A stretch of 42,009 nt of DNA from Janthinobacterium agaricidamnosum NBRC 102515 = DSM 9628 (lineage in GTDB: Bacteria > Pseudomonadota > Gammaproteobacteria > Burkholderiales > Burkholderiaceae_D), in the NCBI RefSeq assembly GCF_000723165.1, contig NZ_HG322949.1:4703747-4745755 (forward strand). Direction: 5' to 3'. Below, piece by piece: positions 26,930 to 35,076 of this stretch (the stretch's first letter is position 1; each line of letters starts with the position of its first letter). The notes under the pieces are model-generated. The model was not told the DNA's origin. It did not search any database and saw only the letters and a program-made list of their open reading frames with translations. Position numbers and translations under genes: made by a program.

Positions 26930-27087
26930 GAGCCTATCCCAGTAGTGAGCGTCTTGTTCTGGCCGCGCATCTGGAGCGCGGACCAGGCGTGAGGAGGAAG
27001 CGTGGCGAGCCACGCGACGACGATCAACGCAGTCCCCGTTCCTGAGGCGCGCCAGAATAGGGCGTATTCATCTACTGGGATAGGCTC
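26930..27087 (+). mobile_element. MITE-like palindromic element, copy 2
   Basis: 158 bp with perfect 16-bp terminal inverted repeats GAGCCTATCCCAGTAG / CTACTGGGATAGGCTC. Flanking TTA at 26927-26929 and 27088-27090 is a 3-bp target duplication. Inside, the arms keep pairing imperfectly, and GCGTGGC-GA-GCCACGC forms a central hairpin. No transposase is encoded. The right-hand TTA is, on the minus strand, the TAA stop codon of the alpha/beta hydrolase gene. By eye identical to copy 3. Confidence 0.9.
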
Positions 27088-27981
27088 TTATTCATCGCCG
27101 CCGGCCAACGACAGAATCGCGCGCGCCACCGCCAGCGGCGCCTCCCTTTGCGGGAAATGACCGACGCCGTCGAGCACCAGGCGCCGGTACGGGCCGCTGA
27201 AGAAACGCTCGCGGTCCTTCGAGCTGTCCGGATGGTTGCACGTGTCGACGCCGCCGTGCAGCACCAGCGTCGGCACGGCCAGCAGCGGCGCAGGATCGAG
27301 CATCGCGTTATCGTCGGCGTAGCGCGCATCGCCATCGGCAAAACCCCAGCGGTGGCGGTAGGAATGCAGCACCACCGCGGCCCAGTCGGGACCGTCGAAG
27401 GCACGGCTGGCCACGTCGAAATCCTGTTCCCGGTACCAGCCCTGCGGCGCCCAGGTATCCCACATGGTGCGCGCAAACGCATGGCGCTCGTGTTCCACGC
27501 TGTGCTGGCCGCGCGGCGTGGCCAGCCACCAGTGATACCAGTAATTGCGCGCCTGCTGGTACGACAGCGCCTGGTGCGGGTCGTTGGTGCCATAACCGAC
27601 CGACAGCATCACCAGGCCGCAAGCCACTTGCGCGCGCAGGCCGCAGGCGTTGGCCACCGCCCTGGCGCCCCAGTCGTGACCGACCAATAACGGACGCTCG
27701 AGCGCCAGTGCATCGATGAAGTCGAGCAGGTCGCGGCCCAGCGCGGCCAGTTCGCCGCTGCGCCGGGTCGCCGCCGCGCGAAAGGTGGTGGGCGCAAAAC
27801 CGCGCAGCGCCGGCGCCAGCACGCGGTAACCGGCCGCGGCCAGCAGCGGCGCCGTGCCGGCCCAGCTCTCAGGACTGTCCGGCCAGCCATGCACCAGCAC
27901 GGCCGTACGTCTGCCTTGCGGATTCCACTCCAGGTAGCCGATGTCCAGCAACGGCGTCGTCACGAAACGATATTCAGGCAT
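27088..27981 (-). CDS. Alpha/beta-fold hydrolase (epoxide hydrolase/dehalogenase-like)
   Basis: 297 aa. HGWPDSPESW is the oxyanion-hole region; GHDWGA carries an Asp nucleophile, as in epoxide hydrolases and haloalkane dehalogenases rather than Ser esterases; the catalytic His is in GVGHFPQREAP. Of the two ATG codons at 27984 and 27981 the second has the better distance (six bases) from AAGGAG. The stop TAA coincides with the target duplication of repeat copy 2. It is divergent from a LysR gene with a LysR-type site between, so that regulator probably controls it. Confidence 0.88.
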   Translation of the reverse strand: MPEYRFVTTPLLDIGYLEWNPQGRRTAVLVHGWPDSPESWAGTAPLLAAAGYRVLAPALRGFAPTTFRAAATRRSGELAALGRDLLDFIDALALERPLLVGHDWGARAVANACGLRAQVACGLVMLSVGYGTNDPHQALSYQQARNYWYHWWLATPRGQHSVEHERHAFARTMWDTWAPQGWYREQDFDVASRAFDGPDWAAVVLHSYRHRWGFADGDARYADDNAMLDPAPLLAVPTLVLHGGVDTCNHPDSSKDRERFFSGPYRRLVLDGVGHFPQREAPLAVARAILSLAGGDE

Positions 27982-28032
27982 CATGCACTCCTTTTGAATT
28001 GACTTGCAGCGATGTTAGCGCGATCATTCAGC

Positions 28033-28047
28033 TTGATTCATGATCAA
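28033..28047 (+). promoter_or_regulatory. LysR-type T-N11-A operator
   Basis: TTGAT-TCATG-ATCAA is a perfect dyad containing T-N11-A (28034-28046), the core recognised by LysR-family proteins. It sits in the 100-bp gap between the divergent hydrolase and LysR genes. Confidence 0.65.
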
Positions 28048-28087
28048 TTCAGTTCCACTCCCAATTAATCTCACTGAATAAAAGACG

Positions 28088-28990
28088 ATGGATAGCACCG
28101 CAAGCGCCCACTCGGCCACGCTGGAAATCGTGCTGTTGCGCAGTTTTCTGGAAGTCGTCGACCGCAAGGGCTTCGCGCCGGCGGCCGAGCGGCTGGCGTT
28201 GACCGCCTCGGCGGTCAGCGGCCATATCAAGCGGCTGGAAGACAGTATCGGCAGCCGTTTGATGGTGCGCACCACGCGGCGCATGGAATTGACGGCGGCC
28301 GGCGAAACCTTGTACGCCTATGCCCGCAATATCGTCGAGCTGGAGCGCGAGGCCAGCGCGCGCCTGCGCGGCGGCGCCATCGGCGGACGGCTGCGCATCG
28401 GCGCGTCGGAGGATTTCGCCGCCGCCTGGCTGCCGCAGGTGCTGGAGACCTTCCAGCGCTGGCATCCACAGGCGTCGATCGAATTAAAGGTCGGCATTAC
28501 CGCCGAGCTGCTGCGCCAGCAAGACCGGGGCCGCCTCGACGCCGTGTTCGGCAAGCAGTGCCGGCGCATGGACGATATCGGCGAACTGCTGTGGCAAGAG
28601 CCGCTGGTGTGGGCGTATGCCGACAGCCGCGCGCTGGATGGCCAGGCGGCGCTGCCGCTGGCGGTGTTTCCGGAGCCGTGCATCTACCGTGAATCGGCCA
28701 TCGCGGCGCTGGGCGGCGCCGCCCGGCCATGGCGCATGGCATTTGAAAGCAGCAGCATGGCCGGCTGCCTGTCGGCCGCGCTGGCCGGTTTTGCCGTGAC
28801 GCCGATCGCGCGCAGCCAGTTGCGCGACGGCTTGCGCGAACTGGGCGCGGCCGACGGCTTGCCGCCGCTGCCCGAGGTGCGCTTTTATGCTTTCCTCAGG
28901 AAGAAGACCGAGGCGACGACGGCGCTGCTCAGGGCCGTGCATGAGGCCGGCAGCCGCAAACGCTTCGCGCGCGGTTCCCAGGCCGCATAA
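28088..28990 (+). CDS. LysR-family transcriptional regulator
   Basis: 300 aa. The N-terminal winged helix-turn-helix (FLEVVDRKGFAPAAERLALTASAVSGHIKRLEDSIGSRLMVRTTRRMELTAAGE) is typical, followed by a periplasmic-binding-like effector domain from about residue 90. The divergent alpha/beta hydrolase and the shared T-N11-A dyad make that gene the likely target. The inducer is unknown. It converges with a small minus-strand gene with an 11-bp gap. Confidence 0.9.
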   Translation: MDSTASAHSATLEIVLLRSFLEVVDRKGFAPAAERLALTASAVSGHIKRLEDSIGSRLMVRTTRRMELTAAGETLYAYARNIVELEREASARLRGGAIGGRLRIGASEDFAAAWLPQVLETFQRWHPQASIELKVGITAELLRQQDRGRLDAVFGKQCRRMDDIGELLWQEPLVWAYADSRALDGQAALPLAVFPEPCIYRESAIAALGGAARPWRMAFESSSMAGCLSAALAGFAVTPIARSQLRDGLRELGAADGLPPLPEVRFYAFLRKKTEATTALLRAVHEAGSRKRFARGSQAA

Positions 28991-29001
28991 CGGTTCAGCC
29001 G

Positions 29002-29388
29002 CTACAGGGCGGCGTCGACCAGCAGCTCCGGCCGCAAGGCCCGGATCCGCAAGTCGGTGAAATAACCGCCCGCTTCGTTATAGCGCAGATAGCAGCGCCG
29101 GCAATCGATGCAGCGCGCCACCTGGCTGCGGTTATACGGAAAATAGCGCGGCGCGATCGGCGCATCGATACTGTCGTAACGGCTGCCGTGCGGGTGGTAT
29201 TCGGCGAAGGTCGCTTCGGCATACGGATCGGCGACCAGCGTGCCGATCTCTTCGAAGGCGCCGAGTTCCAGCGACAGCGGCAAGCTTTGCCAGGCCGCCA
29301 GCGATACCTTGCTGCAGCCGCATGGTTGGGTGATGCCCGCCGAGGCGACGGCCAGCGCCGATAATGCGGAAAAATCGAGTAATGACAT
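29002..29388 (-). CDS. Unrecognised 128-aa protein with Cys pairs
   Basis: 128 aa from ATG 29388, six bases after AAGGA; an upstream start is not needed. No signal peptide. Visible features are CGCSK near residue 24 and CIDCRRC near 94-100, a C-x2-C-x2-C arrangement that could bind metal, with aromatic-rich text around it (AEYHPHGSRY, PRYFPYN, LRYNEAGGYF). I do not recognise a named domain. It starts 26 bp after pqiC on the same strand and may be the last gene of that operon. Confidence 0.65.
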   Translation of the reverse strand: MSLLDFSALSALAVASAGITQPCGCSKVSLAAWQSLPLSLELGAFEEIGTLVADPYAEATFAEYHPHGSRYDSIDAPIAPRYFPYNRSQVARCIDCRRCYLRYNEAGGYFTDLRIRALRPELLVDAAL

Positions 29389-29414
29389 GGTGTCCTTGAC
29401 GTCAAAAAAATCGC

Positions 29415-30029
29415 TCAGCAAGCGCGATTTCCATTATTAAAACTCCGTACCGCCGTGGCCATCGCCGCGGCGATTTCCTGCAGCGCCTTGCGGTGGCCGG
29501 CCACCAGCGCATCGTAGCCGGGTCCATCGACTGGTTGATTGATGAGACTGCGGCAGGTCAGCACCTTGTTGGTCGACAACTGGCGCACGCTCCACACCGC
29601 GTCGATCAGCGCATACTGGCCCGGCACGGATTCAAAACGCTGCACATTGGTACTGATGCGAAACACCGGCAAGGTATCCGGATACGGCGTGCGGAATACA
29701 TCGATCGCGCCCAGTTCACCGGTCAGAGCGGTCGACAGCGCCTGGCCGATTTCCCCCGCCAGCGGCCCGGCCCAGCGCTGCTGTTCCAGCAATTCGATCT
29801 GGCCGGACGGCGCCGTCACCACCAGCTGGTTGCGCATCACTTGCTGCGGCACGCTGACGGCCAGCACCTCGACATAATATGCGACCGGCTTGACCGGCGC
29901 GGCAGCGACGGCGGGACCGCCGTTCAGCGTATAAAAATACTCGGGCCGCGGCGTGGAACAGGCGCCCAGCAGCAAGGCGGCGCTGGTGACCAGCGCGCCC
30001 CATCCGGCGCGGTGCAGGAATCGGCTCAT
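29415..30029 (-). CDS. pqiC: ABC-type transport auxiliary lipoprotein PqiC
   Basis: 204 aa with a lipoprotein signal ending LLLGACS (Cys24). The body follows the PqiC/YmbA pattern: PEYFYTLNGG near the N-terminus, VPQQVMRNQLVV, and LADE-like LTGELGAIDVFRTPY. It is an outer-membrane lipoprotein that docks the PqiB tunnel. The start overlaps the pqiB stop by four bases, completing pqiA-pqiB-pqiC. Confidence 0.9.
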   Translation of the reverse strand: MSRFLHRAGWGALVTSAALLLGACSTPRPEYFYTLNGGPAVAAAPVKPVAYYVEVLAVSVPQQVMRNQLVVTAPSGQIELLEQQRWAGPLAGEIGQALSTALTGELGAIDVFRTPYPDTLPVFRISTNVQRFESVPGQYALIDAVWSVRQLSTNKVLTCRSLINQPVDGPGYDALVAGHRKALQEIAAAMATAVRSFNNGNRAC

Positions 30030-31645
30030 TTTTCATCTCCTTTTTTACCGCGGATCAGCGATTCCGGGTGGCGTTCCAGGTAGTCGGACAAGGCGTTCAG
30101 CGACTGCAGCGTTTGCGTCAATTGCTGCAAGGCCTGGCGCACGTCGGATTGCAGCGGCGAATCTTTCTGCAAGACTTGCTCGGCCGTGCCAAAGGTTTGC
30201 CTGGCGGACGACAAGGTATCGCGCATTTCCGGCACCACCTGGCCATCGAGTTGCTTGAACAAGGTGTTGGCGTTTTTCAAGGTCGTGTTCAGGTTGTTGC
30301 CGATATCGGCATACGGCACCTGGTCGAGTTTGCGGACGATGCTGGCGATTTGCGATTGCAACTCGTCCAGGCTGTTCGGCACGGTCGGCACCACCAAAGG
30401 ATATTGCTTGAAATCGACCTTGGCCGCCGGCGCTTTCGGGAAGAAATCGAGGGCGATGTACAACTGGCTGGTCAGCAAATTACCAGTGCGCAATTGCGCG
30501 CGCAAGCCACGGCCTACCATGCGTTCCAGCATTTCATTGCCGCCGCTGCGGTCTTTCTCGGTCAAGCTGTTCTGGAAACGCTTGCCCAATCGGCCAGGAT
30601 ACAGTTCCACCGTCACCGGCATGCGGAAGTTTTTCTTGACCGGATCGAATTCGACGCCGACCGAGCGCACCTCGCCCAGCACGATGCCGCGGAAATCGAC
30701 CGGCGCGCCGACCGACAGGCCGCGCAGCGACTGGTCGAAATAAAACACCGTGGTAGTCGCTTCGCCATCCGGTTCGCGCATCGCGCTGGCCTCATCGGCC
30801 GCCAGCAGGAAGGCCGAATTGGCCGGCGCCACCGCGTCCGGCCGCTGGCCGTTTTGCGATTCGAAGGCGATGCCGCCCACCACCAGCGCCGCCAGCGACT
30901 GGGTATTCAATTTGAAGCCGTTCGAATCGAGCCGTACGTCGATGCCGCTGGCATGCCACCAGCGCGAATTCTTGCCGACGAATTGTTCGTATGGCGAATT
31001 GATGAACACGCTCATGGTGATGCCGTTGCCGGCCTTGTCCAGCGAAAAACCGATCACCTGGCCGACCTGCACCCGGCGGTAGAAAACCGGCGAACCGATA
31101 TCGACCGATCCCAGGCTTTCGGCGTGCAAGGTGAACTGGCGTCCCTTCTGGTCGCCGGTCACTTGCGGCGCGTTTTCCAGGCCGATGAAATTCTCTTTTT
31201 TCTCTTCCGACTTGCCGGCGTCGACGCCGATGTAGGCGCCCGACAGCAAGGTGCCCAGGCCGGACACGCCGCTGGCGCCGACGCGCGGCTTGACTACCCA
31301 GAAACGGGTATCGGCGGTGGCGAAGCGGCGCGCTTCCTTGCTCATGTCGATGGTGACCTTTACCTTCGACAAATCCGGGTCCAGCGTAATCGCCCGCACC
31401 TGGCCGATCTCGACATCCTTGAACCTGACCTTGGTCTTGCCCGGCTCCAGCCCTTCGGCGCTGCGGAACGTGACGGTCACGGTCGGCCCCTTGTCGAGCA
31501 CCGACTTGGCCGCCAGGCCGATGCCGATCAGCGCCGCCAGCAACGGGATCAGCCAGACCAGCGACGGCAGCCAGCGGCTGGCCGGGTCGATGTCGGGTTC
31601 CGCCAGGTCGGCGCTTGCGGTGATGTCGCCTTTGTTTTCAGGCAT
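30026..31645 (-). CDS. pqiB: Intermembrane transport protein PqiB (three MCE domains)
   Basis: 539 aa from ATG 31645 (GGAG seven bases upstream). One N-terminal membrane helix (LPSLVWLIPLLAALIGIGLAAKSVL) is followed by three MCE repeats, recognisable by VTFRSAEGLEPGKTKVRFKDVEIG-like, SVDIGSPVFYRRVQVGQVIGF and LSVGAPVDFRGIVLGEVRS, and a long C-terminal helical region. It forms a hexameric periplasmic tube for lipid movement between membranes. It overlaps pqiA by 8 bp and pqiC by 4 bp. Confidence 0.93.
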   Translation of the reverse strand: MPENKGDITASADLAEPDIDPASRWLPSLVWLIPLLAALIGIGLAAKSVLDKGPTVTVTFRSAEGLEPGKTKVRFKDVEIGQVRAITLDPDLSKVKVTIDMSKEARRFATADTRFWVVKPRVGASGVSGLGTLLSGAYIGVDAGKSEEKKENFIGLENAPQVTGDQKGRQFTLHAESLGSVDIGSPVFYRRVQVGQVIGFSLDKAGNGITMSVFINSPYEQFVGKNSRWWHASGIDVRLDSNGFKLNTQSLAALVVGGIAFESQNGQRPDAVAPANSAFLLAADEASAMREPDGEATTTVFYFDQSLRGLSVGAPVDFRGIVLGEVRSVGVEFDPVKKNFRMPVTVELYPGRLGKRFQNSLTEKDRSGGNEMLERMVGRGLRAQLRTGNLLTSQLYIALDFFPKAPAAKVDFKQYPLVVPTVPNSLDELQSQIASIVRKLDQVPYADIGNNLNTTLKNANTLFKQLDGQVVPEMRDTLSSARQTFGTAEQVLQKDSPLQSDVRQALQQLTQTLQSLNALSDYLERHPESLIRGKKGDEK

Positions 31646-32939
31646 GTTTTTCTCCAGGAGCCAGGACGGGGGTTGCTGCTTGCGGCGTCGTGCCGGGATG
31701 GCGCTGCGGGTCATCCCAGATCAGGCGCGGATCGAACTGCATCGACGCCAGCATGGTCAGCACCACCACCGAGCCGAACGCCAGCGCGCCCGGTCCGGCG
31801 GTGATCACCGCCAGCGACTGGAAGCGCACCAGCGCCACGGTCAGCGTCACCACGAAAATATCGAGCATCGACCAGCGGCCGATGAATTCCACCATGCGGT
31901 ACAACCTGGTGCGTTGCAGCGGCCGCCAGCGCGACTTGCGCTGCGCGCTCAAGGCCAGCAAGACCAGGATCGCCAGCTTCAGCATCGGCACCACCACGCT
32001 GGCGATGAAGATGATGATGGCCAGGCCCATGGAACCGCTGGTCCAGAAGAACACCACGCCGCTCATGATGGTGTCGTCTTCGGTGCCGAACAGCGAATGG
32101 GTGTACATCACCGGCAGCAGGTTGGCCGGGATATACAGGATCATCGCGGCGATCAGCAGCGCCCAGGTGCGGTTGATGCTGTCCGGACGGCGCCGGTGCA
32201 GCGTGCTGCCGCAGCGCGCGCAATGCAGCCGCTTGCCGTCTTTCAGCGCCGGCGCAACCAGGCCGCAGGCGTGGCAAGGGAGAATCTCGGCGCCGGGCGG
32301 AATCGCCTTGTAGCGCAGGCCGGGCAAGTCCTGGCGCCGCAAATCGTCGCCGATATTCCACAGCGCCTTGGGATCGAACGACACCACCACCGCCAGCATG
32401 ATGGTCAGCGCGCCGAACGCATACAGCCCCGGCTGCGGCACCACGCGCGCCAGGCTGGTCATCTTGATCACGGTAATCAGGATGCCGATCATCAAAACCT
32501 CGGTCATGCCCCACTGGCGCGCCGCCTGCACCGCGCGCAGCACCAGGTTAAAACCGGGCGCCTTGAAACCGGCCCGCAAGCCAAGCGCAATGTAGAGCAG
32601 AGAGCCGAGTTCGAGCGCGGGAAAGAAGATGGTGAACAGGAATACCATGGTCGCCACCACTTGCATCTGTTCGCCCCAAAGGACGCGGATGGCGCCGATC
32701 AGCGTGGCGCTGGAACTGAGTCCATTGATGTCGAGTTCGACGATCGGGCAAAACTGCGCGATCAGGAACACCAGCGCCGCGCCCAGCGTCAGCGCGACCA
32801 CTTTACTGAGGGTAGCGGAAGTGCCGCGGTATAAAACCGAGCGGCAACGGGTGCAGCGCGCCTTTTCGCGGGGCAGCAGCGGTTTTTTGCGATAGAGCAA
32901 ACCACAGTCATGACAGCTGATCAGGTCGTATCGATGCAC
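31638..32939 (-). CDS. pqiA: Paraquat-inducible protein A
   Basis: 433 aa from GTG 32939. The protein has two halves, each starting with a zinc-ribbon (CHDC...CTRC and CHAC...CARC) and followed by about four membrane spans, the PqiA architecture. The frame extends to a GTG at 33020, but a good promoter lies between the two, so the downstream start with a very short leader fits better and puts the first CxxC near residue 8 as expected. It is the inner-membrane partner of PqiB. Confidence 0.9.
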   Translation of the reverse strand: MHRYDLISCHDCGLLYRKKPLLPREKARCTRCRSVLYRGTSATLSKVVALTLGAALVFLIAQFCPIVELDINGLSSSATLIGAIRVLWGEQMQVVATMVFLFTIFFPALELGSLLYIALGLRAGFKAPGFNLVLRAVQAARQWGMTEVLMIGILITVIKMTSLARVVPQPGLYAFGALTIMLAVVVSFDPKALWNIGDDLRRQDLPGLRYKAIPPGAEILPCHACGLVAPALKDGKRLHCARCGSTLHRRRPDSINRTWALLIAAMILYIPANLLPVMYTHSLFGTEDDTIMSGVVFFWTSGSMGLAIIIFIASVVVPMLKLAILVLLALSAQRKSRWRPLQRTRLYRMVEFIGRWSMLDIFVVTLTVALVRFQSLAVITAGPGALAFGSVVVLTMLASMQFDPRLIWDDPQRHPGTTPQAATPVLAPGEKHA

Positions 32940-32961
32940 AGTGTAGGGTTTAGCAACTTGC

Positions 32962-32990
32962 TTTATATCAATTTGCCTATCATACGACAA
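32962..32990 (-). promoter_or_regulatory. Promoter of pqiABC
   Basis: TTGTCG (32985-32990), 17-bp spacer, TATAAA (32962-32967) on the minus strand. Only 22 bp separate the -10 from the preferred GTG start, so the leader would be about 15 nt. Confidence 0.55.
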
Positions 32991-33037
32991 ACTGCGCTTC
33001 GTTCCGCACCGCAACAACACGCTGTAACAATATTATT

Positions 33038-34369
33038 TTAAAACAATGCCTCCAGCGCGCGGCCGATCGCCAGGATGTGCTGGTCCTGCCCGGCCAGCCC
33101 GCAAATTCCCAGGCCGACCGGCAATTCGCCGGGCGCCTGGCAGGGCAGCGACAAGGCGCAGCCATCGAGGAAATTGATCACGCTGGTATTGCGCAAGACC
33201 AGCCCGTTGGTGGCGAAGAACGCCGCATCGTCCGCTTCCAGCGGCGCCAGCGGGGGCGCCACGATCGCGACACTCGGCATCAGCCACGCGTCGAAACCGG
33301 CCAGGCGCTGCCGTGCCGTCGCGATCATGCGGCGCCTTGCATCGAGCAAGTCGATATAGTCGGCCGCGCTTTGCTGCGCGCCGCGGCGGATGCGCGCCGC
33401 CACGCGCTGGTCGTACCTGGCGCCCTGCCGCTCCAGCAATTTCCGGTGCCAGGCCCACGCTTCGGCCGCCACCAGCCCGCCGCCGCCATTGATCGCCGGC
33501 AGCTCCAGCAATTCCGGAAAGGCGAACTCCTCGACCGTGGCGCCGGCTTCGCGCAGTCTGTGCAACGCGCGCGCGAAGTTGCGCCGCACGCTATCGTCCA
33601 ATCCGGCACCGACATAATCGCGGCTAACGCCGAAGCGCAATCCGGCCAGCGCCGGCGCCGCCGCTTGCGCCAGCGGCGTCGCCGACAGCACGCTGTACAA
33701 GATCGCGCAGCAATCGACGCTGCGTCCGATCGGGCCGGCCGAGTCGAGCGACGTCGACAGCGGCACCGCGGCGTCCAGCGGCACCGTGGCCGCGGTCGGC
33801 TTGAAACCGGTCAAGCCGCAAAACGCCGCCGGTATCCGCAGCGAACCGCCGGTATCGGTGCCCAGCGCGCCGGCCGCCATGTCCAGCGCCACCGTCAGCG
33901 CGCCGCCGGAGGTCGAGCCGCCCGCCACCCGGCTGCCGTCATGCGGATTCAGCGGCGTGCCGAAATGCGGATTCAGCCCCAGGCCGGAAAAGGCGAACTC
34001 GCTCATATTGCTGCGGCCCAGCAGCACCGCGCCCGCCGCGCGCAAACGCGCCACGACCGGCGCGTCTTGCGCGGCGGGCGCGGCATGACCCAGCACCAGC
34101 GATGCGGCGGCGCTGACCTGGCCGCGCACGTCGAACAAATCCTTGACCGACAGCGGCACCCCGGCCAGCGGCGAGGCGGCCAGGCCGGCCGCGCGCGCGC
34201 CATCGCTGCTGCGCGCATCGGCCAGCGCCTGTGCCCGGTCGATGCTGACATAGGCCGCGCCGCCGTCGCCGATATGGGCGTCGATGCGGGCCAGCATTTG
34301 CTCGACCAGCGCCAGGCTGCTGATGCGGCCGGAAGCCAGCGCGGCCGCCAATTCCCTGATGGTATTCAT
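33038..34369 (-). CDS. Amidase (amidase-signature family)
   Basis: 443 aa from ATG 34369 (AGGA seven bases upstream). The Ser-cis-Ser-Lys triad is visible: Lys in PLSVKDLFDV, the bridging Ser in AGGSTSGG, and the nucleophile Ser in TDTGGSLRIP. The family hydrolyses carboxamides and related C-N bonds; the substrate cannot be read from the sequence. It follows a DUF2848 gene by 4 bp and a permease gene, so it probably works on an imported amide. It is the last gene of that operon. Confidence 0.9.
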   Translation of the reverse strand: MNTIRELAAALASGRISSLALVEQMLARIDAHIGDGGAAYVSIDRAQALADARSSDGARAAGLAASPLAGVPLSVKDLFDVRGQVSAAASLVLGHAAPAAQDAPVVARLRAAGAVLLGRSNMSEFAFSGLGLNPHFGTPLNPHDGSRVAGGSTSGGALTVALDMAAGALGTDTGGSLRIPAAFCGLTGFKPTAATVPLDAAVPLSTSLDSAGPIGRSVDCCAILYSVLSATPLAQAAAPALAGLRFGVSRDYVGAGLDDSVRRNFARALHRLREAGATVEEFAFPELLELPAINGGGGLVAAEAWAWHRKLLERQGARYDQRVAARIRRGAQQSAADYIDLLDARRRMIATARQRLAGFDAWLMPSVAIVAPPLAPLEADDAAFFATNGLVLRNTSVINFLDGCALSLPCQAPGELPVGLGICGLAGQDQHILAIGRALEALF

Positions 34370-34373
34370 GCTT

Positions 34374-35051
34374 TTATCCTTCCACTGGCAGCGGCTGAAC
34401 CGCATAACGGTGATGCAAGCGGCGCTGCAATACCGGATCATACAGTTCCAGTTCGAATGCGTCGCCAAAACCCAGGTCGCCGATCACCGGCTGGGTGCCG
34501 CAAAACATCGCGCTGCCGACTGGCAGGTGCGGCGCGCCGGTGTAGCGCAAGATTAAATCCTCGGGCGCCAGCATGCGCGTCACCGGGCCATCCTGGTATA
34601 GCTCGGATACCCCATCCCGCACCCGCCACGAGCGCATGCGCAACTGGTCCCAGTGCGATGCCACGTCGGCATAGGCCCACAACTCGGCGCCGACCGGCTT
34701 GCCGCACATTTGCTTGGAAACGGTGACCCCGTAACGCTCCACCTTGCGGTCGGTATGGTCGGAGCCGATGCCGACCAATAAACCGTATTCGGTCGAGAAC
34801 AGCACGCATTCCGCTTCGCCGGACGACTCGCCGCCCGCCACTTCGATAGCGCCGTCGCTGCACAGCAAGGCCGCCGCGACGCGGTAAAAAGTCGGCACGT
34901 TCTTCGGGCGCGCCACGCCGATCGCTTCCAGCTCGGCGATGTGATGTTCGACCATCGCGCTGTCGCGGCCGGTCCAGCCGGCGATGATCAGCTGGCTGAT
35001 GTCGAAACTGAGCGGGCCGTGGCCGGCCAGCTTAAACGTAAAAGTAGGCAT
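34374..35051 (-). CDS. DUF2848 protein
   Basis: 225 aa, without signal peptide or membrane segments. It matches the DUF2848 pattern: LIIAGWTGRD near the N-terminus, HHIAELEAIGV, PKNVPTFYR, GIGSDHTDRKVERYGVTVSKQMCGKP and GSAMFCGTQP. The fold is thought to be related to fumarylacetoacetate-hydrolase-like enzymes, but no activity is established. Its constant company with amidase and transporter genes points to amide or keto-acid catabolism. Spacing is 25 bp from the permease gene and 4 bp to the amidase gene. Confidence 0.82.
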   Translation of the reverse strand: MPTFTFKLAGHGPLSFDISQLIIAGWTGRDSAMVEHHIAELEAIGVARPKNVPTFYRVAAALLCSDGAIEVAGGESSGEAECVLFSTEYGLLVGIGSDHTDRKVERYGVTVSKQMCGKPVGAELWAYADVASHWDQLRMRSWRVRDGVSELYQDGPVTRMLAPEDLILRYTGAPHLPVGSAMFCGTQPVIGDLGFGDAFELELYDPVLQRRLHHRYAVQPLPVEG

Positions 35052-35076
35052 CGATTATTCCGTTCTTTCAATCAGT

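Noticed and set aside
30068..31804. 578-codon frame antisense to pqiB.
   Set aside because: pqiB is clearly coding on the minus strand with MCE repeats and overlaps to its neighbours; the antisense composition is Arg/Gln/His-rich.
33077..34726. 549-codon frame antisense to the amidase.
   Set aside because: Amidase signature residues are all on the minus strand; the antisense product has no domain.
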